DNA from: an uncultured Alistipes sp.
GTDB lineage: Bacteria; Bacteroidota; Bacteroidia; Bacteroidales; Rikenellaceae
Reading direction: 5' to 3'
DNA length: 64,000 nucleotides
NCBI GenBank assembly: GCA_900768045.1
Contig: CAAGBL010000095.1
Span: 1 to 64,000, forward strand
Shown: piece by piece, positions 6,090-14,985 of the stretch
Position numbering within the stretch: position 1 is the stretch's first letter
Layout of the letters: each line of letters begins with the position of its first letter
The notes under the pieces: model-generated
The model's database searches: none
Seen by the model: only the letters and a program-made list of their open reading frames with translations
Told to the model about the DNA's origin: nothing
Translations under genes and position numbers: made by a program

Positions 6090-7511
6090 CTAATCAGCGT
6101 AAACCGTAGGGCGAGGGTCGAAGTCTCCCAGAACCTCGCAGAGAGGCGACGAAAGGTACGAGAAGGCATTCGAGGGGGCATCGCTACCGTGGAAGCACGC
6201 CAAACCATCAGAGGCACCATTGCCAGCACTGCCGGAGCCAAGAGGCGAACGAAAACCCGAAGTGTAGATATCACGATATACGCCATCGCAATAATAAGTG
6301 GAGGTTGTTCCGCTGCACTCCGCCGGCATTCCCGCCAAGCCCTCAAAATTAAGGGCGGAGATATACGTCCAGCTTGCCGTTTCGGCTGCCGCAAGGTCCC
6401 CCACATGTATCATATTCGCGGTGTCGCTATAATTCCAAGTTGTAAGCGAGGATTTTGCCACATAGAACGAATACGAAGCATCGGCGTTCTTTACACCAAC
6501 AATGCGGTTCTTACCCACCCAAAGGTGTCCGTAAGGGTTTTTCAAACCGAAAAATACAGGTATCGGGGCGTTGTAGGCGGTGGTGCCGTCAGCCTTCTTG
6601 ACTGCGTAAGAGCCAACGCCAACAGCATCGCCCAGCTCAACACCTGCCGAAGTGGGAACTACGGGATATAGACCATTGTATGCTTCCCACGATGACATGT
6701 TTGAAACGCCAGAGCCAAGACCACCCTGATAGAGTCCGTTGGCATCCTTGCTTGCATTGAACGATGCCTGACAGTTACGGGTGCCCATAATGAGCTGGAA
6801 CAGCACAAGGATAGCCGTCTCTATCCAATACCAACCTGCACCCCACCCAGCACCTCGCTTGGATGCATAAGTCTCGAAATTAGCAGTACCAATAACGGTG
6901 GCAGCATAGCCAAGCATTGAGAGATTTTCTGCCGAAGCAGTACCCGTAGTAAGAGACGAACCATTACCACCTCGGTATCGCTCATCGGTACTGATAAGCG
7001 AGCAGAGCATTGTGTTGGTGCGGTCCATTACACCGCAGTGCATAGCCGAAACCGAGGCAACAGGCACCTTATAACAAGCACGACCAGCAATAGGTTTTAG
7101 GCTCGCTGCAAGGTAGAAGTAATCACCTTCAACCCACCACGCAATGTAGAACGGAGTACGCCAGCCCCACATATATTGACCCATTGAGCCATCGAGCTTT
7201 GCTGTCTCACCCGTTGCCAACTTGTAGTGGTTGTTCGGGTCGAGCTTACGGCGGTTATGGGCGTCATCAACCAGATAACAACCAAGACCAAGCAACGAAG
7301 GCAACTCACGCAGGTAGTCGATGTTACCTACTGCCTCGCCAATAGGGGTGGAGTTATTCAGGTTCCACCTACGGCAAGCGTAGCCTTTACTACCCAGCAT
7401 AGAAGCAGGGAAGAATCCATATTTGCCGCCTGATGCGGACTTTCCAAAAAACAGGTCGTTATCCTCGACCTTACCGAAATGCTCCAAGGAGCTAAGTTCT
7501 TTTTTGTTCAT
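6090..7511 (-). CDS. DGR-diversified receptor-binding tail protein
   Basis: 473 aa from the ATG at 7511 (MNKKELSSLEHF; an upstream start would add an unlikely hydrophobic tail overlapping the previous gene). The C-terminus, with GFRSPLGSG at the start of the variable part, fits the C-type-lectin-like fold of DGR targets, with variable residues forming the ligand surface. The middle is Gly/Trp/Tyr-rich, as in phage adhesins. It is the last gene of the tail operon, so it probably sits at the tail tip and binds the host surface. The variable repeat lies close to the stop, as is usual for DGRs. Confidence 0.88.
   Translation of the reverse strand: MNKKELSSLEHFGKVEDNDLFFGKSASGGKYGFFPASMLGSKGYACRRWNLNNSTPIGEAVGNIDYLRELPSLLGLGCYLVDDAHNRRKLDPNNHYKLATGETAKLDGSMGQYMWGWRTPFYIAWWVEGDYFYLAASLKPIAGRACYKVPVASVSAMHCGVMDRTNTMLCSLISTDERYRGGNGSSLTTGTASAENLSMLGYAATVIGTANFETYASKRGAGWGAGWYWIETAILVLFQLIMGTRNCQASFNASKDANGLYQGGLGSGVSNMSSWEAYNGLYPVVPTSAGVELGDAVGVGSYAVKKADGTTAYNAPIPVFFGLKNPYGHLWVGKNRIVGVKNADASYSFYVAKSSLTTWNYSDTANMIHVGDLAAAETASWTYISALNFEGLAGMPAECSGTTSTYYCDGVYRDIYTSGFRSPLGSGSAGNGASDGLACFHGSDAPSNAFSYLSSPLCEVLGDFDPRPTVYAD
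6143..6261 (-). repeat. DGR variable repeat (VR) in the target gene
   Basis: It covers about codons 417-457 of the 473-codon target. Eleven residues differ from the template-encoded version, mostly Asn in the template (N to S, D, H, F or Y). Five differences are not at adenines; three of these are synonymous, which suggests ordinary drift since the last retrohoming event. Confidence 0.93.
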
Positions 7512-7531
7512 ATCGTAAAGTGTTAGTATTA

Positions 7532-8806
7532 TTAAGAAGACGGTGTTGCCCAATCAGCCATACTAATAACTTGGAACAGGAAACCACCGGGGTTCACACT
7601 ACTATCATCTGCGGTCCATACATCAAAATATGACAGATATTTAGATGTTGTAACATTATCAACCGTAAACGATACCGACTCTGCGCCTTTTGCCATAAGC
7701 GTTGCATATCTAACATTTGTAGTTATCGCATCTGATACACCGAAAGCACATGGGGTAAGCATAACATGCCATTTGGAACTATCAAGATACTCGGGCATAT
7801 ATACTCTATATTTGCCATTAGCATCTAACTGTTTGATAGCCCAATAGGTTTCCTTGATACCTGTATGCATCAATTTTTCCGACCATACCTTTTCAAGTGG
7901 AACATCTTTGGTTGGGTTATAGACACCTTGATATATTACTTTCAACGGGCTGCCATAAGTACCATTAGTGTACACATCTACTCTGGCTAAAACAATCCAG
8001 CCATAAAGTGTAGAGGGTGTTCCATAGCCAAGCAATACAAGGCACTCACGAGATACTATAATTTGGGTGCGAGCTTTGCCGTTTTCGTAAAAATACTTAC
8101 CACTTGGGGCTTTCAAAATCACCTTACCCTCTGCGACTGTTGAATTCCACTTGTAGTTTACAAAGCGGATTATACGCCCACTATTGGAAGCTGACCAAGA
8201 AAAGTTATCTGATGTTATTACCCTTCCATCAGATTCACTTGATGAGGTGATTGGCACAACAACATTATCGTTATTATCAAAAGTGGCAGCGGTTGAATCC
8301 CATAGCACGAATGGGGAGCGAAGTGTACCTTGAACATTTACATCAGTCAATGAACTATTTTTTATTTCAGCCTCCTCGCATATCAGTTTACCTGTGCTAT
8401 CAACCCTATAACGACCACTATTTGTTTCAATAGAGCCATCAAGAGATAGTGATATTTCCCCGCTGGTATGCCTAATCTCGCCGTTATCAATTATCCAACC
8501 CTCTCCCCCGTTACCAACAAATGCGACCTTTGTGGCAACAAGGTCAAAATTATTCTCTATATCCCATAGGCCATTATTATCGCTAACAGACGCATAAGGG
8601 TTGGTCATTGACGCACTTGTGTGCGTGGTAAGGCAGCGATAGTATTGTCCTTCGTAATAGACAAAATCAATAAATGTTTCGCCCTCGCTACCTGCTAAAT
8701 ATCGGACCCTTACCTGCCACTGCCTAATGCGAGGTATTGCACCACGCTCACCCTTTTCGGGCTCTCGCTTATAGGCAATGCGAGTTATGTTTTTCAACTT
8801 TGTCAT
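7532..8806 (-). CDS. Tail fibre / tail-tip protein
   Basis: 424 aa. The N-terminus is basic with an RGAIPRIRQW segment, followed by a carbohydrate-binding-like stretch (YYEGQYYRCLTTHTS, about 50-64) seen in phage tail proteins, then beta-rich sequence with WIIDNGEIRHTSGEISLS typical of Bacteroidales phage fibres. It ends 20 bp before the DGR target start and begins 1 bp after the preceding gene. It probably connects the tip to the diversified adhesin. Confidence 0.65.
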   Translation of the reverse strand: MTKLKNITRIAYKREPEKGERGAIPRIRQWQVRVRYLAGSEGETFIDFVYYEGQYYRCLTTHTSASMTNPYASVSDNNGLWDIENNFDLVATKVAFVGNGGEGWIIDNGEIRHTSGEISLSLDGSIETNSGRYRVDSTGKLICEEAEIKNSSLTDVNVQGTLRSPFVLWDSTAATFDNNDNVVVPITSSSESDGRVITSDNFSWSASNSGRIIRFVNYKWNSTVAEGKVILKAPSGKYFYENGKARTQIIVSRECLVLLGYGTPSTLYGWIVLARVDVYTNGTYGSPLKVIYQGVYNPTKDVPLEKVWSEKLMHTGIKETYWAIKQLDANGKYRVYMPEYLDSSKWHVMLTPCAFGVSDAITTNVRYATLMAKGAESVSFTVDNVTTSKYLSYFDVWTADDSSVNPGGFLFQVISMADWATPSS

Positions 8807-8807
8807 A

Positions 8808-9851
8808 CTACTCTGCGGTGATAATAAGTGTCAAATCTCCATTCGCCTGAATAGCGTGGGCAAGGGTTACAACAAACGAACTACCGCCGTCCTTCGAAGC
8901 AATCTCATCGCCTGAAGAGTTTGTGACAAGGTAGTTGAAGGTGTAGCCCGAAACCTCCTCCGAAGTACCACGCTTATATACTTTCGGAACATAGGTGATG
9001 CTCTGCTGTGCTGAGCCCAGCTCCTCTGGTACTGTATTGCCCGCCCCGTCAGTAGGGTTCGGATAGATGATAAGCACATCGGTCTCATCTGCGACCTCAA
9101 TAACAGCCTCGGCACTCTTGTCGCCGCTGGTTATCACACATCGATACAATTCTTTGTTGTTGATAGCCGATGCTCCGATTGTTATTGACTGCCCTGTGTT
9201 GCCTGTGCTAACCCAGCCGTCAGTACCCGCCGACACTTGCATCTTATACCACGCATATTTGACACCTGATGTCTTCTCGACACCGCCAACAAGCAGATGA
9301 GCCTTGGCGGTAAGCGAAGCCACATCGTCATCAATGACACCGCCATTGTTAATAGCAATATAGGCAACATAAGCATCGCCCTCGGTCTGCTCGATAGCCA
9401 CCTCAATCGAAGCCGACACAACCGTAGCAAAGCCCGTATTAACCACACCAGAGAACTCAATGCTGTCTGAGTCGATATTGTTAGCCGAAGCCAACTCTTT
9501 GCAGATGGTCAAGGTCGGGCAACCGAAGCCATCTACACTCTTCCACTCCGAGTGGAATGTGCCCGCCGCAATACTACCCAGCGCAAGCGAATTGCCACTA
9601 CCATCGAACTGAATCTCTACGGTGTTGTAGTACCACTTGTAGCCAACCGTTTCAGGGGAGATACGCGATGCCGACAACGAGCTACGCACAACAGGATAGA
9701 TGCACGGCTTATTAGTGGCAAAAGAGGGCGAAACAGCCCCGTTGCCGTTAGATATAAACTGTTTGAGGGGGAATGTACTACGGAGCCCGCAAGTTACCGT
9801 ATCGCCCTGTTTTACATACTTAATAGTGGATATACCTTTTACATTGCTCAT
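8808..9851 (-). CDS. Ig-like tail protein
   Basis: 347 aa, beta-rich, with repeats of the type YKWYYNT...G and YAWYKMQVSAGTDGWVSTG...LYRCVITSGDKSAEAVIEV (about 185-255), which look like immunoglobulin-type domains common in phage tails. It forms a set with the similar protein encoded at 10079-11239. A role in surface adhesion is inferred. Confidence 0.65.
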   Translation of the reverse strand: MSNVKGISTIKYVKQGDTVTCGLRSTFPLKQFISNGNGAVSPSFATNKPCIYPVVRSSLSASRISPETVGYKWYYNTVEIQFDGSGNSLALGSIAAGTFHSEWKSVDGFGCPTLTICKELASANNIDSDSIEFSGVVNTGFATVVSASIEVAIEQTEGDAYVAYIAINNGGVIDDDVASLTAKAHLLVGGVEKTSGVKYAWYKMQVSAGTDGWVSTGNTGQSITIGASAINNKELYRCVITSGDKSAEAVIEVADETDVLIIYPNPTDGAGNTVPEELGSAQQSITYVPKVYKRGTSEEVSGYTFNYLVTNSSGDEIASKDGGSSFVVTLAHAIQANGDLTLIITAE

Positions 9852-9853
9852 AG

Positions 9854-10075
9854 CTATTCTGTTTTTTGAAGTTCTTGTTTTGCTTCGAGAGCCGTCAGCA
9901 CCTTACCACTCAACGCCTCCACCTTCTGCTCAAAGGTATTACTCTCCGAGCCATAGGTCAGCAAGTCGCTCTCGTTGATTATAACATCGCCACTTGGCGT
10001 GTGGCGGCGTATCTTATCCAAGCCCAATGCTATTGCACTCACCAAAGGGATTTTTGCGTAGTTATATCTCTTCAT
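9854..10075 (-). CDS. Small hypothetical tail-operon protein
   Basis: 73 aa, with a predicted C-terminal helix (FEQKVEALSGKVLTALEAKQEL). Tightly packed between the two Ig-like genes (3 bp or less to each), which supports translation. I do not recognise it; a small tail-tip or assembly protein is possible. Confidence 0.6.
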   Translation of the reverse strand: MKRYNYAKIPLVSAIALGLDKIRRHTPSGDVIINESDLLTYGSESNTFEQKVEALSGKVLTALEAKQELQKTE

Positions 10076-10078
10076 TGC

Positions 10079-11239
10079 CTAAAATGTTATTACCGCATTG
10101 CTATCGCATAGAACCGTATCACCATCAGCCATCGCACCGAGAGCTGCGAACTCTTCAACCTCCAAACCGACATCAGCACCATCAGCAAACTCATCGGCGG
10201 GGATATAGATACTTTCGCCAAATCCGAGGTGCTGCCACTCGGCACCATATACAGCTCGTTTTATCGACCAGCGAATTGTAAAGTGTTCCGCTGGGTGTTC
10301 CAAGACCTCACGACCAATGGTTACAACACACTCGTTCTTGACAACTTCGGCACCTGCTGCCACATCGACACCGCCATGCACAAAGTTCTCAAAGTCGTAG
10401 TTCGGGTACCTGCGAGCGATAACTGTCTCGGCAGTTAGGCACTCGGCTGTCGGGCTGTTCGGGAGCGACTCCGCTGCCAATACATACTCCGCCTTGCAGA
10501 TGAGGTGCATTGCCCCGTCAATATATCGTGGGTCTATGGTCAGGGTGTTGCTGTTCTGTCCCGACTCATAGAACAGATCCTCACCCTCATCGATGAGGCT
10601 CTCCACTCCGCCCTCAACCTTATACCACCAATAGCGGACTTTGTAGGCAGCATCAGGAACAACCCCACCTATACGGAGTGTAGCAACTACGCTACGGGTA
10701 CCGCTATCTGATATCGGGTTAAAGCCCCACGATGCGGGCTTATCAAGCGAGAGCGTGGCGGGCAATACTACGGAGCTGGTCGATAGTGTTGCTGTTGCGT
10801 GGATACGCAGTATCTTGCCATCGCGAGGATCTGCGTAATTACCCGTAAACACCAACACGACAGGCGACAGATAGGGAACATTGGTCGATACGGTCAATGT
10901 TCCATCCTCGGCAACCGAATAGCCTTGTGTTCCTGCTGTGATAACATAGTGTGCGAGCTCTTTGCTCAAATAGGACTCATCGACAATCGTGTCTGCGATA
11001 TCCTTTGGTAAAGCATACCAAAGCACACCTGACAGTCGGACATACCCGCTTGTCAATACTCCATTTGGATCTTGGATATAGACCTGTGGAACGATGACTA
11101 ACGGGGTCAGTTCTCTATCAGGAACGAACTCCGAGCGCTCGGCGCAGTGAGTCTGTGAGAGACTGCCACCACGCACCAGAAGCGAAGCGGAGATATTAAG
11201 TGGGTCGTAAATGACACCTATGCGTTTTACCTTTTTCAT
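10079..11239 (-). CDS. Ig-like tail protein
   Basis: 386 aa, with domains of the pattern YKVRYWWYKVEGG...LICKAEYV (about 195-255) and FTIRWSIKRAVYGAEWQHLG near the C-terminus, resembling its neighbour at 8808-9851. A three-unit array of 11-bp TTTGAA repeats stands directly before its ATG. Probably a tail-tip adhesin component. Confidence 0.65.
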   Translation of the reverse strand: MKKVKRIGVIYDPLNISASLLVRGGSLSQTHCAERSEFVPDRELTPLVIVPQVYIQDPNGVLTSGYVRLSGVLWYALPKDIADTIVDESYLSKELAHYVITAGTQGYSVAEDGTLTVSTNVPYLSPVVLVFTGNYADPRDGKILRIHATATLSTSSVVLPATLSLDKPASWGFNPISDSGTRSVVATLRIGGVVPDAAYKVRYWWYKVEGGVESLIDEGEDLFYESGQNSNTLTIDPRYIDGAMHLICKAEYVLAAESLPNSPTAECLTAETVIARRYPNYDFENFVHGGVDVAAGAEVVKNECVVTIGREVLEHPAEHFTIRWSIKRAVYGAEWQHLGFGESIYIPADEFADGADVGLEVEEFAALGAMADGDTVLCDSNAVITF

Positions 11240-11240
11240 A

Positions 11241-11273
11241 TAGCGTTCAAATGTCTTTCAAATGGCGTTAAAA
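11241..11273 (-). repeat. 11-bp phased TTTGAA array before a tail gene
   Basis: On the minus strand three units, TTTTAACGCCA, TTTGAAAGACA and TTTGAACGCTA, end 1 nt before ATG 11239. Similar arrays occur at 19087-19130, 28987-29019, 35745-35777 and 41165-41210. Confidence 0.6.
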
Positions 11274-12839
11274 TGCTACTTGAGCGCTGACCGACTCCGC
11301 CCCATCACGCACATAAGCTGTGCAGATAAAGCGACCAGAGAGCGCAGCCAAATCCTCGTTGGTCAAAGTAACCGAGTTACTACACCCAGCGTGGTCAGTG
11401 TTCCATATTGTATCCGAGGCGACATCACCCGTCTCGCGAGTCCACGACCAATCTCCAACAAGGATATCGGCTGTGATATCCGTAACGCCTCGTTTTACCT
11501 TTGCAGTAAGGGTGGTCGATAGTTGCCCCACAAGGAAGGTCTCCCCATCGGTACTCTCAATGTCAAGCGTGAGAGTTGTATCACCAGCGACAAGTAGCCA
11601 ATCGGTAGAGTCGTAGCGAGGCTCGGCAGTGGTACCCTCAACAATGCAGCGGTACTTGCACGAGTTGTGATATACTTCGTCTTGGTATTGAGCGTTGCAC
11701 TGATAAGGGTTTGTAACAGCATCAATGGCGCTCCACAAACCTCGGTCTCGAACTGTGCGAATAACCTCATTATCCTTGTCTATCTGGAAGAAGTTTTTGG
11801 CTATGACATTATCCAGATAAATCGAAGCTCGCCCCGATACAGGGTTGTTCTCTGGAAGCAGAGCTTCGGGAACACTACCAATAACGACCTTATAGTGTTT
11901 CGGCTCGATGATATATTGGTCCACACCCGAAAGCAACGATATACGCTGCTCCGAAGATGAGAAGTATTGGCTCTGCTGTCTCTCCTCGTTGGTAAAGTTA
12001 CCATAACGAGCGATGTTCATATAGGCAGTAGGCGCACAGTTCACGCCTCCGGGCACAGCTTCATCATCACCCAGCACTACACGAATCGTCTTGGCTGTCT
12101 GATTGACCGACACGACACGAAAGTACGAGGTTATGAAGCCTCCGTTCTTGTTGTAGTGTCCCTTGCATATATCATCAACCTGCAACTCGATGTTGTCGCC
12201 GTCCTCGATATCCATCGTAAGCACAAACGCAGTATCGCTACCAGCATCAGGTTCAACCTTGGCGATGGTACCGCCCTCGGTATTCCACATCTCGCCACCT
12301 GTAACCTGCACCTTGTTGTAAATAAGCGTTGGCACCTTCAAGAACGAGCGCAGCGTCAGCGAGGTCATCTCTGCGTTACCCTCTTTGTCAATAGCTGCAC
12401 CTGTTCCCGTTTCAATGCCCGATATAAAATTCGGGGTACGAAACTCCGAAGCAATAACCTTCAAGAACTGTACGATGTCGCCTGTGCGGAGTGCTTGGTC
12501 AAGGTAGTCAGCAAACTGCTGACCGTCCCATTTATCAGCATTATCTGCTTCTTTGGCGTGGCTAGCCTCATCCGCAAATCCAGCCTTAACTTTCTCTTCC
12601 TTGGAGTCATCAGCGCCATCAGGTTTATACTTCAAATAGAGATAACCTTCGGCATCCATAGATTGGGCATCGAGCGTGGTCTTGTTGGCGTGGGTATGAC
12701 CATCGCCATCACCAATAACAGTGACTGCACTGCTACCCCCTCCACTTTCGCTACCATTAACACCTCGCCCACGAAGGCGTTTGCTTCGTGGGAGTGCCTC
12801 ATAGGTGCGTGTAACAACGCTAAATTGTTTCAGTGCCAT
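11268..12839 (-). CDS. Tail hub/fibre protein
   Basis: 523 aa. It starts with a basic Gly-rich segment, then DGDGHTHANKTTLD, a motif of phage tail fibre/baseplate proteins, and about 100 residues later FLKVIASEFRTPNFISGIETGTG as in siphophage tip proteins. A carbohydrate-binding-like box (YQDEVYHNSCKYRCIVEGTTAEP) is near residue 375. The C-terminus is Ig-like. It follows the 713-aa hub protein by 4 bp. Confidence 0.6.
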   Translation of the reverse strand: MALKQFSVVTRTYEALPRSKRLRGRGVNGSESGGGSSAVTVIGDGDGHTHANKTTLDAQSMDAEGYLYLKYKPDGADDSKEEKVKAGFADEASHAKEADNADKWDGQQFADYLDQALRTGDIVQFLKVIASEFRTPNFISGIETGTGAAIDKEGNAEMTSLTLRSFLKVPTLIYNKVQVTGGEMWNTEGGTIAKVEPDAGSDTAFVLTMDIEDGDNIELQVDDICKGHYNKNGGFITSYFRVVSVNQTAKTIRVVLGDDEAVPGGVNCAPTAYMNIARYGNFTNEERQQSQYFSSSEQRISLLSGVDQYIIEPKHYKVVIGSVPEALLPENNPVSGRASIYLDNVIAKNFFQIDKDNEVIRTVRDRGLWSAIDAVTNPYQCNAQYQDEVYHNSCKYRCIVEGTTAEPRYDSTDWLLVAGDTTLTLDIESTDGETFLVGQLSTTLTAKVKRGVTDITADILVGDWSWTRETGDVASDTIWNTDHAGCSNSVTLTNEDLAALSGRFICTAYVRDGAESVSAQVAF

Positions 12840-12843
12840 ATCT

Positions 12844-14985
12844 CTATTTGTATTCTATTCCGTCATAACAGTCGGCAACAAACTCCGACATTAGTATCTC
12901 ACTTGTATCCTGCATTAGGTCTTGTACCTCCGAGAGCATTATATACTTACCTGACGAGGAAGCATCGGTTAGAACTTTCATCTCGGGCAATATTCGCACA
13001 CTACCAGATAATGTATTGTGGCGAGTAGCATATTGGCTATATACCGTACCAATTAGCAGGTGCTCAAGACGGCGAGTCTCACACCGGGTACCATCTGCCC
13101 TTTTCGCACGAGTAAACTTATCGCACGGGGAATAGCCTTGCAAAATAAGCCCACGAGCCGAAGGACAGTAACAGGATTCAAGAGTTCCGATTATTGTTTC
13201 AATCTCCAAATCCTCCTTGGCGGATACATTTACCCACGCCGTATCTTCGACATCCTCGACATTAACAGTTGTACCATTTTTATTGACAAGGCGAACAATC
13301 GGGTTTTTATACATAAGCCAACGAGCTTGTGAGTATATATCCTTTGTTTCACGCTTGTAGTCAAATTGATGCACACCACTACCAATCTGTAATTCCAAAA
13401 ATCCGCTTGTTGGAGGCAAATCAATATACTCCCCGTCCTCCATTGTATTCCACTTTTTAGGCAGGTCACCACGATAGTATCCACACATCATTTTGTTCGT
13501 CTGCCAGCCACCAAAGCCTGATGCGTTTTTGCGATTACTTTTATCGTAATAAGCAAGATACATATCGCCCCACTCGCCAGCACCTTCAACCCATCGGCTG
13601 TTACTACTATCGTGCTTATATCCGCTTGACAGCATTATCTCATTATTCTTGTAGTGGTACAATATGTTGCCCTCTGCATCTTTGAGATAGAGCATAACAG
13701 GAATATAACCGTGATTACACCAATCTTGCATATTTTGGTGATGTCCAGACTCATTTGAGCCAGATGCCGATTCAAATGGGTTGTAACGGGTATCAAACAG
13801 CACATCAAGATTGATTCGTAGCTGATACGAAGTACGCTTATATGACGAGTACCCGAGGAAAGCCTGTTTTGTGGTTATGATGGGTACCGATTGACATTTA
13901 CCTGTCGAGGTGTTGAATACTCTCGGAAAGTAATTCTTGCCATATATCGTGTTGTAATAGGATTTGTTATTACCCTTACGAGCCCAAATAACACCTGCCT
14001 CATCATTACCACTGTATATCTCATCTATACGGAAAAATTGTACTCCATTAGATAGGGTTAATGGCAACCCGTCCTGCGTACCCATCGCTATTTTGAAGCC
14101 ATCGGCTGCATTATTCCAATCGGCATCCATCAAGTATAGTTCCCCCGTTTTATCGGGTAGCACATTCTCGTGTTTCAACTCCCCATTTATGAGTTCTGCA
14201 TCAGCATACGGGGAGAAGGTAACCTTAACATTGTTATACACCTCATCAACGCCGAGCTGGGCATCGGTACCATCCCAATATACCTCCTCGGTTGGCATAT
14301 CAGAATGGATTGCGTTGAGGTCATAGAGATATATCTTACCTCCCTTCTGAACCATACGAAGGGCAAACGGGCGTAGTGTTTCATCTAAAACCTCTCGCAT
14401 AGTCATTGCTTCCCCCTCCTCATCGTAGAAGTTATCGCAAAGCACATTCAGTCTTGACAAGTCGATAACTGAATTCACATATTGGTATTCAGAAGTGCTG
14501 ATATATTTTACCAACTCTGTGTAGTTGATACCACTATTTTCAAGGCAAGTATCTATGACCTCTTGAATAGATATAACCCCCGTTTTATTCCACTTCTTAC
14601 GGTCAAGGGGGGCAAAATCCGAGAATGAAAATGAGACTTCGTAGTCCTTCTTCTCGGAATATGGCTCCTCGTACAATTCAGGGTCAAGAGTCCCTGACCA
14701 ATACAAGTTTCCCTCTCGATAGACATCAACACGAACTTTCCCCACCTCAATAGCATACAAATCTATAAATTGGCGGTCCTTTTCACTAATGAGCGATAGA
14801 GTCAAGCACGCACCTTGCACAGGTTCGAGCTTATCAACCTCATTCCATTCCATCTCCACAGGAGTGTCGTGGGGGAAGTATACTCTCTGAGCTGTATATG
14901 ACATATCGTCAGAGAGTATCTCCACACGATATAAAGTCCCCGCCACACTGCGAAACTCGCCCCAATATATAATTCGTTTTGCCAT
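12844..14985 (-). CDS. Distal tail / tail hub protein
   Basis: 713 aa, directly downstream of the tape measure gene (shares the base at 14985). The N-terminal part (YRVEILSD...VEMEWNEVDKLEPVQGACLTLSL) and its place match the distal-tail/hub proteins of Bacteroidales siphophages. No lysozyme or peptidase motif is evident. It would cap the tube and carry the Ig-like and adhesin proteins encoded next. Confidence 0.65.
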   Translation of the reverse strand: MAKRIIYWGEFRSVAGTLYRVEILSDDMSYTAQRVYFPHDTPVEMEWNEVDKLEPVQGACLTLSLISEKDRQFIDLYAIEVGKVRVDVYREGNLYWSGTLDPELYEEPYSEKKDYEVSFSFSDFAPLDRKKWNKTGVISIQEVIDTCLENSGINYTELVKYISTSEYQYVNSVIDLSRLNVLCDNFYDEEGEAMTMREVLDETLRPFALRMVQKGGKIYLYDLNAIHSDMPTEEVYWDGTDAQLGVDEVYNNVKVTFSPYADAELINGELKHENVLPDKTGELYLMDADWNNAADGFKIAMGTQDGLPLTLSNGVQFFRIDEIYSGNDEAGVIWARKGNNKSYYNTIYGKNYFPRVFNTSTGKCQSVPIITTKQAFLGYSSYKRTSYQLRINLDVLFDTRYNPFESASGSNESGHHQNMQDWCNHGYIPVMLYLKDAEGNILYHYKNNEIMLSSGYKHDSSNSRWVEGAGEWGDMYLAYYDKSNRKNASGFGGWQTNKMMCGYYRGDLPKKWNTMEDGEYIDLPPTSGFLELQIGSGVHQFDYKRETKDIYSQARWLMYKNPIVRLVNKNGTTVNVEDVEDTAWVNVSAKEDLEIETIIGTLESCYCPSARGLILQGYSPCDKFTRAKRADGTRCETRRLEHLLIGTVYSQYATRHNTLSGSVRILPEMKVLTDASSSGKYIMLSEVQDLMQDTSEILMSEFVADCYDGIEYK

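Noticed and set aside
11967..13028. A 353-codon plus-strand frame
   Set aside because: It lies antisense to two well-supported tail genes and has a composition typical of a shadow frame.
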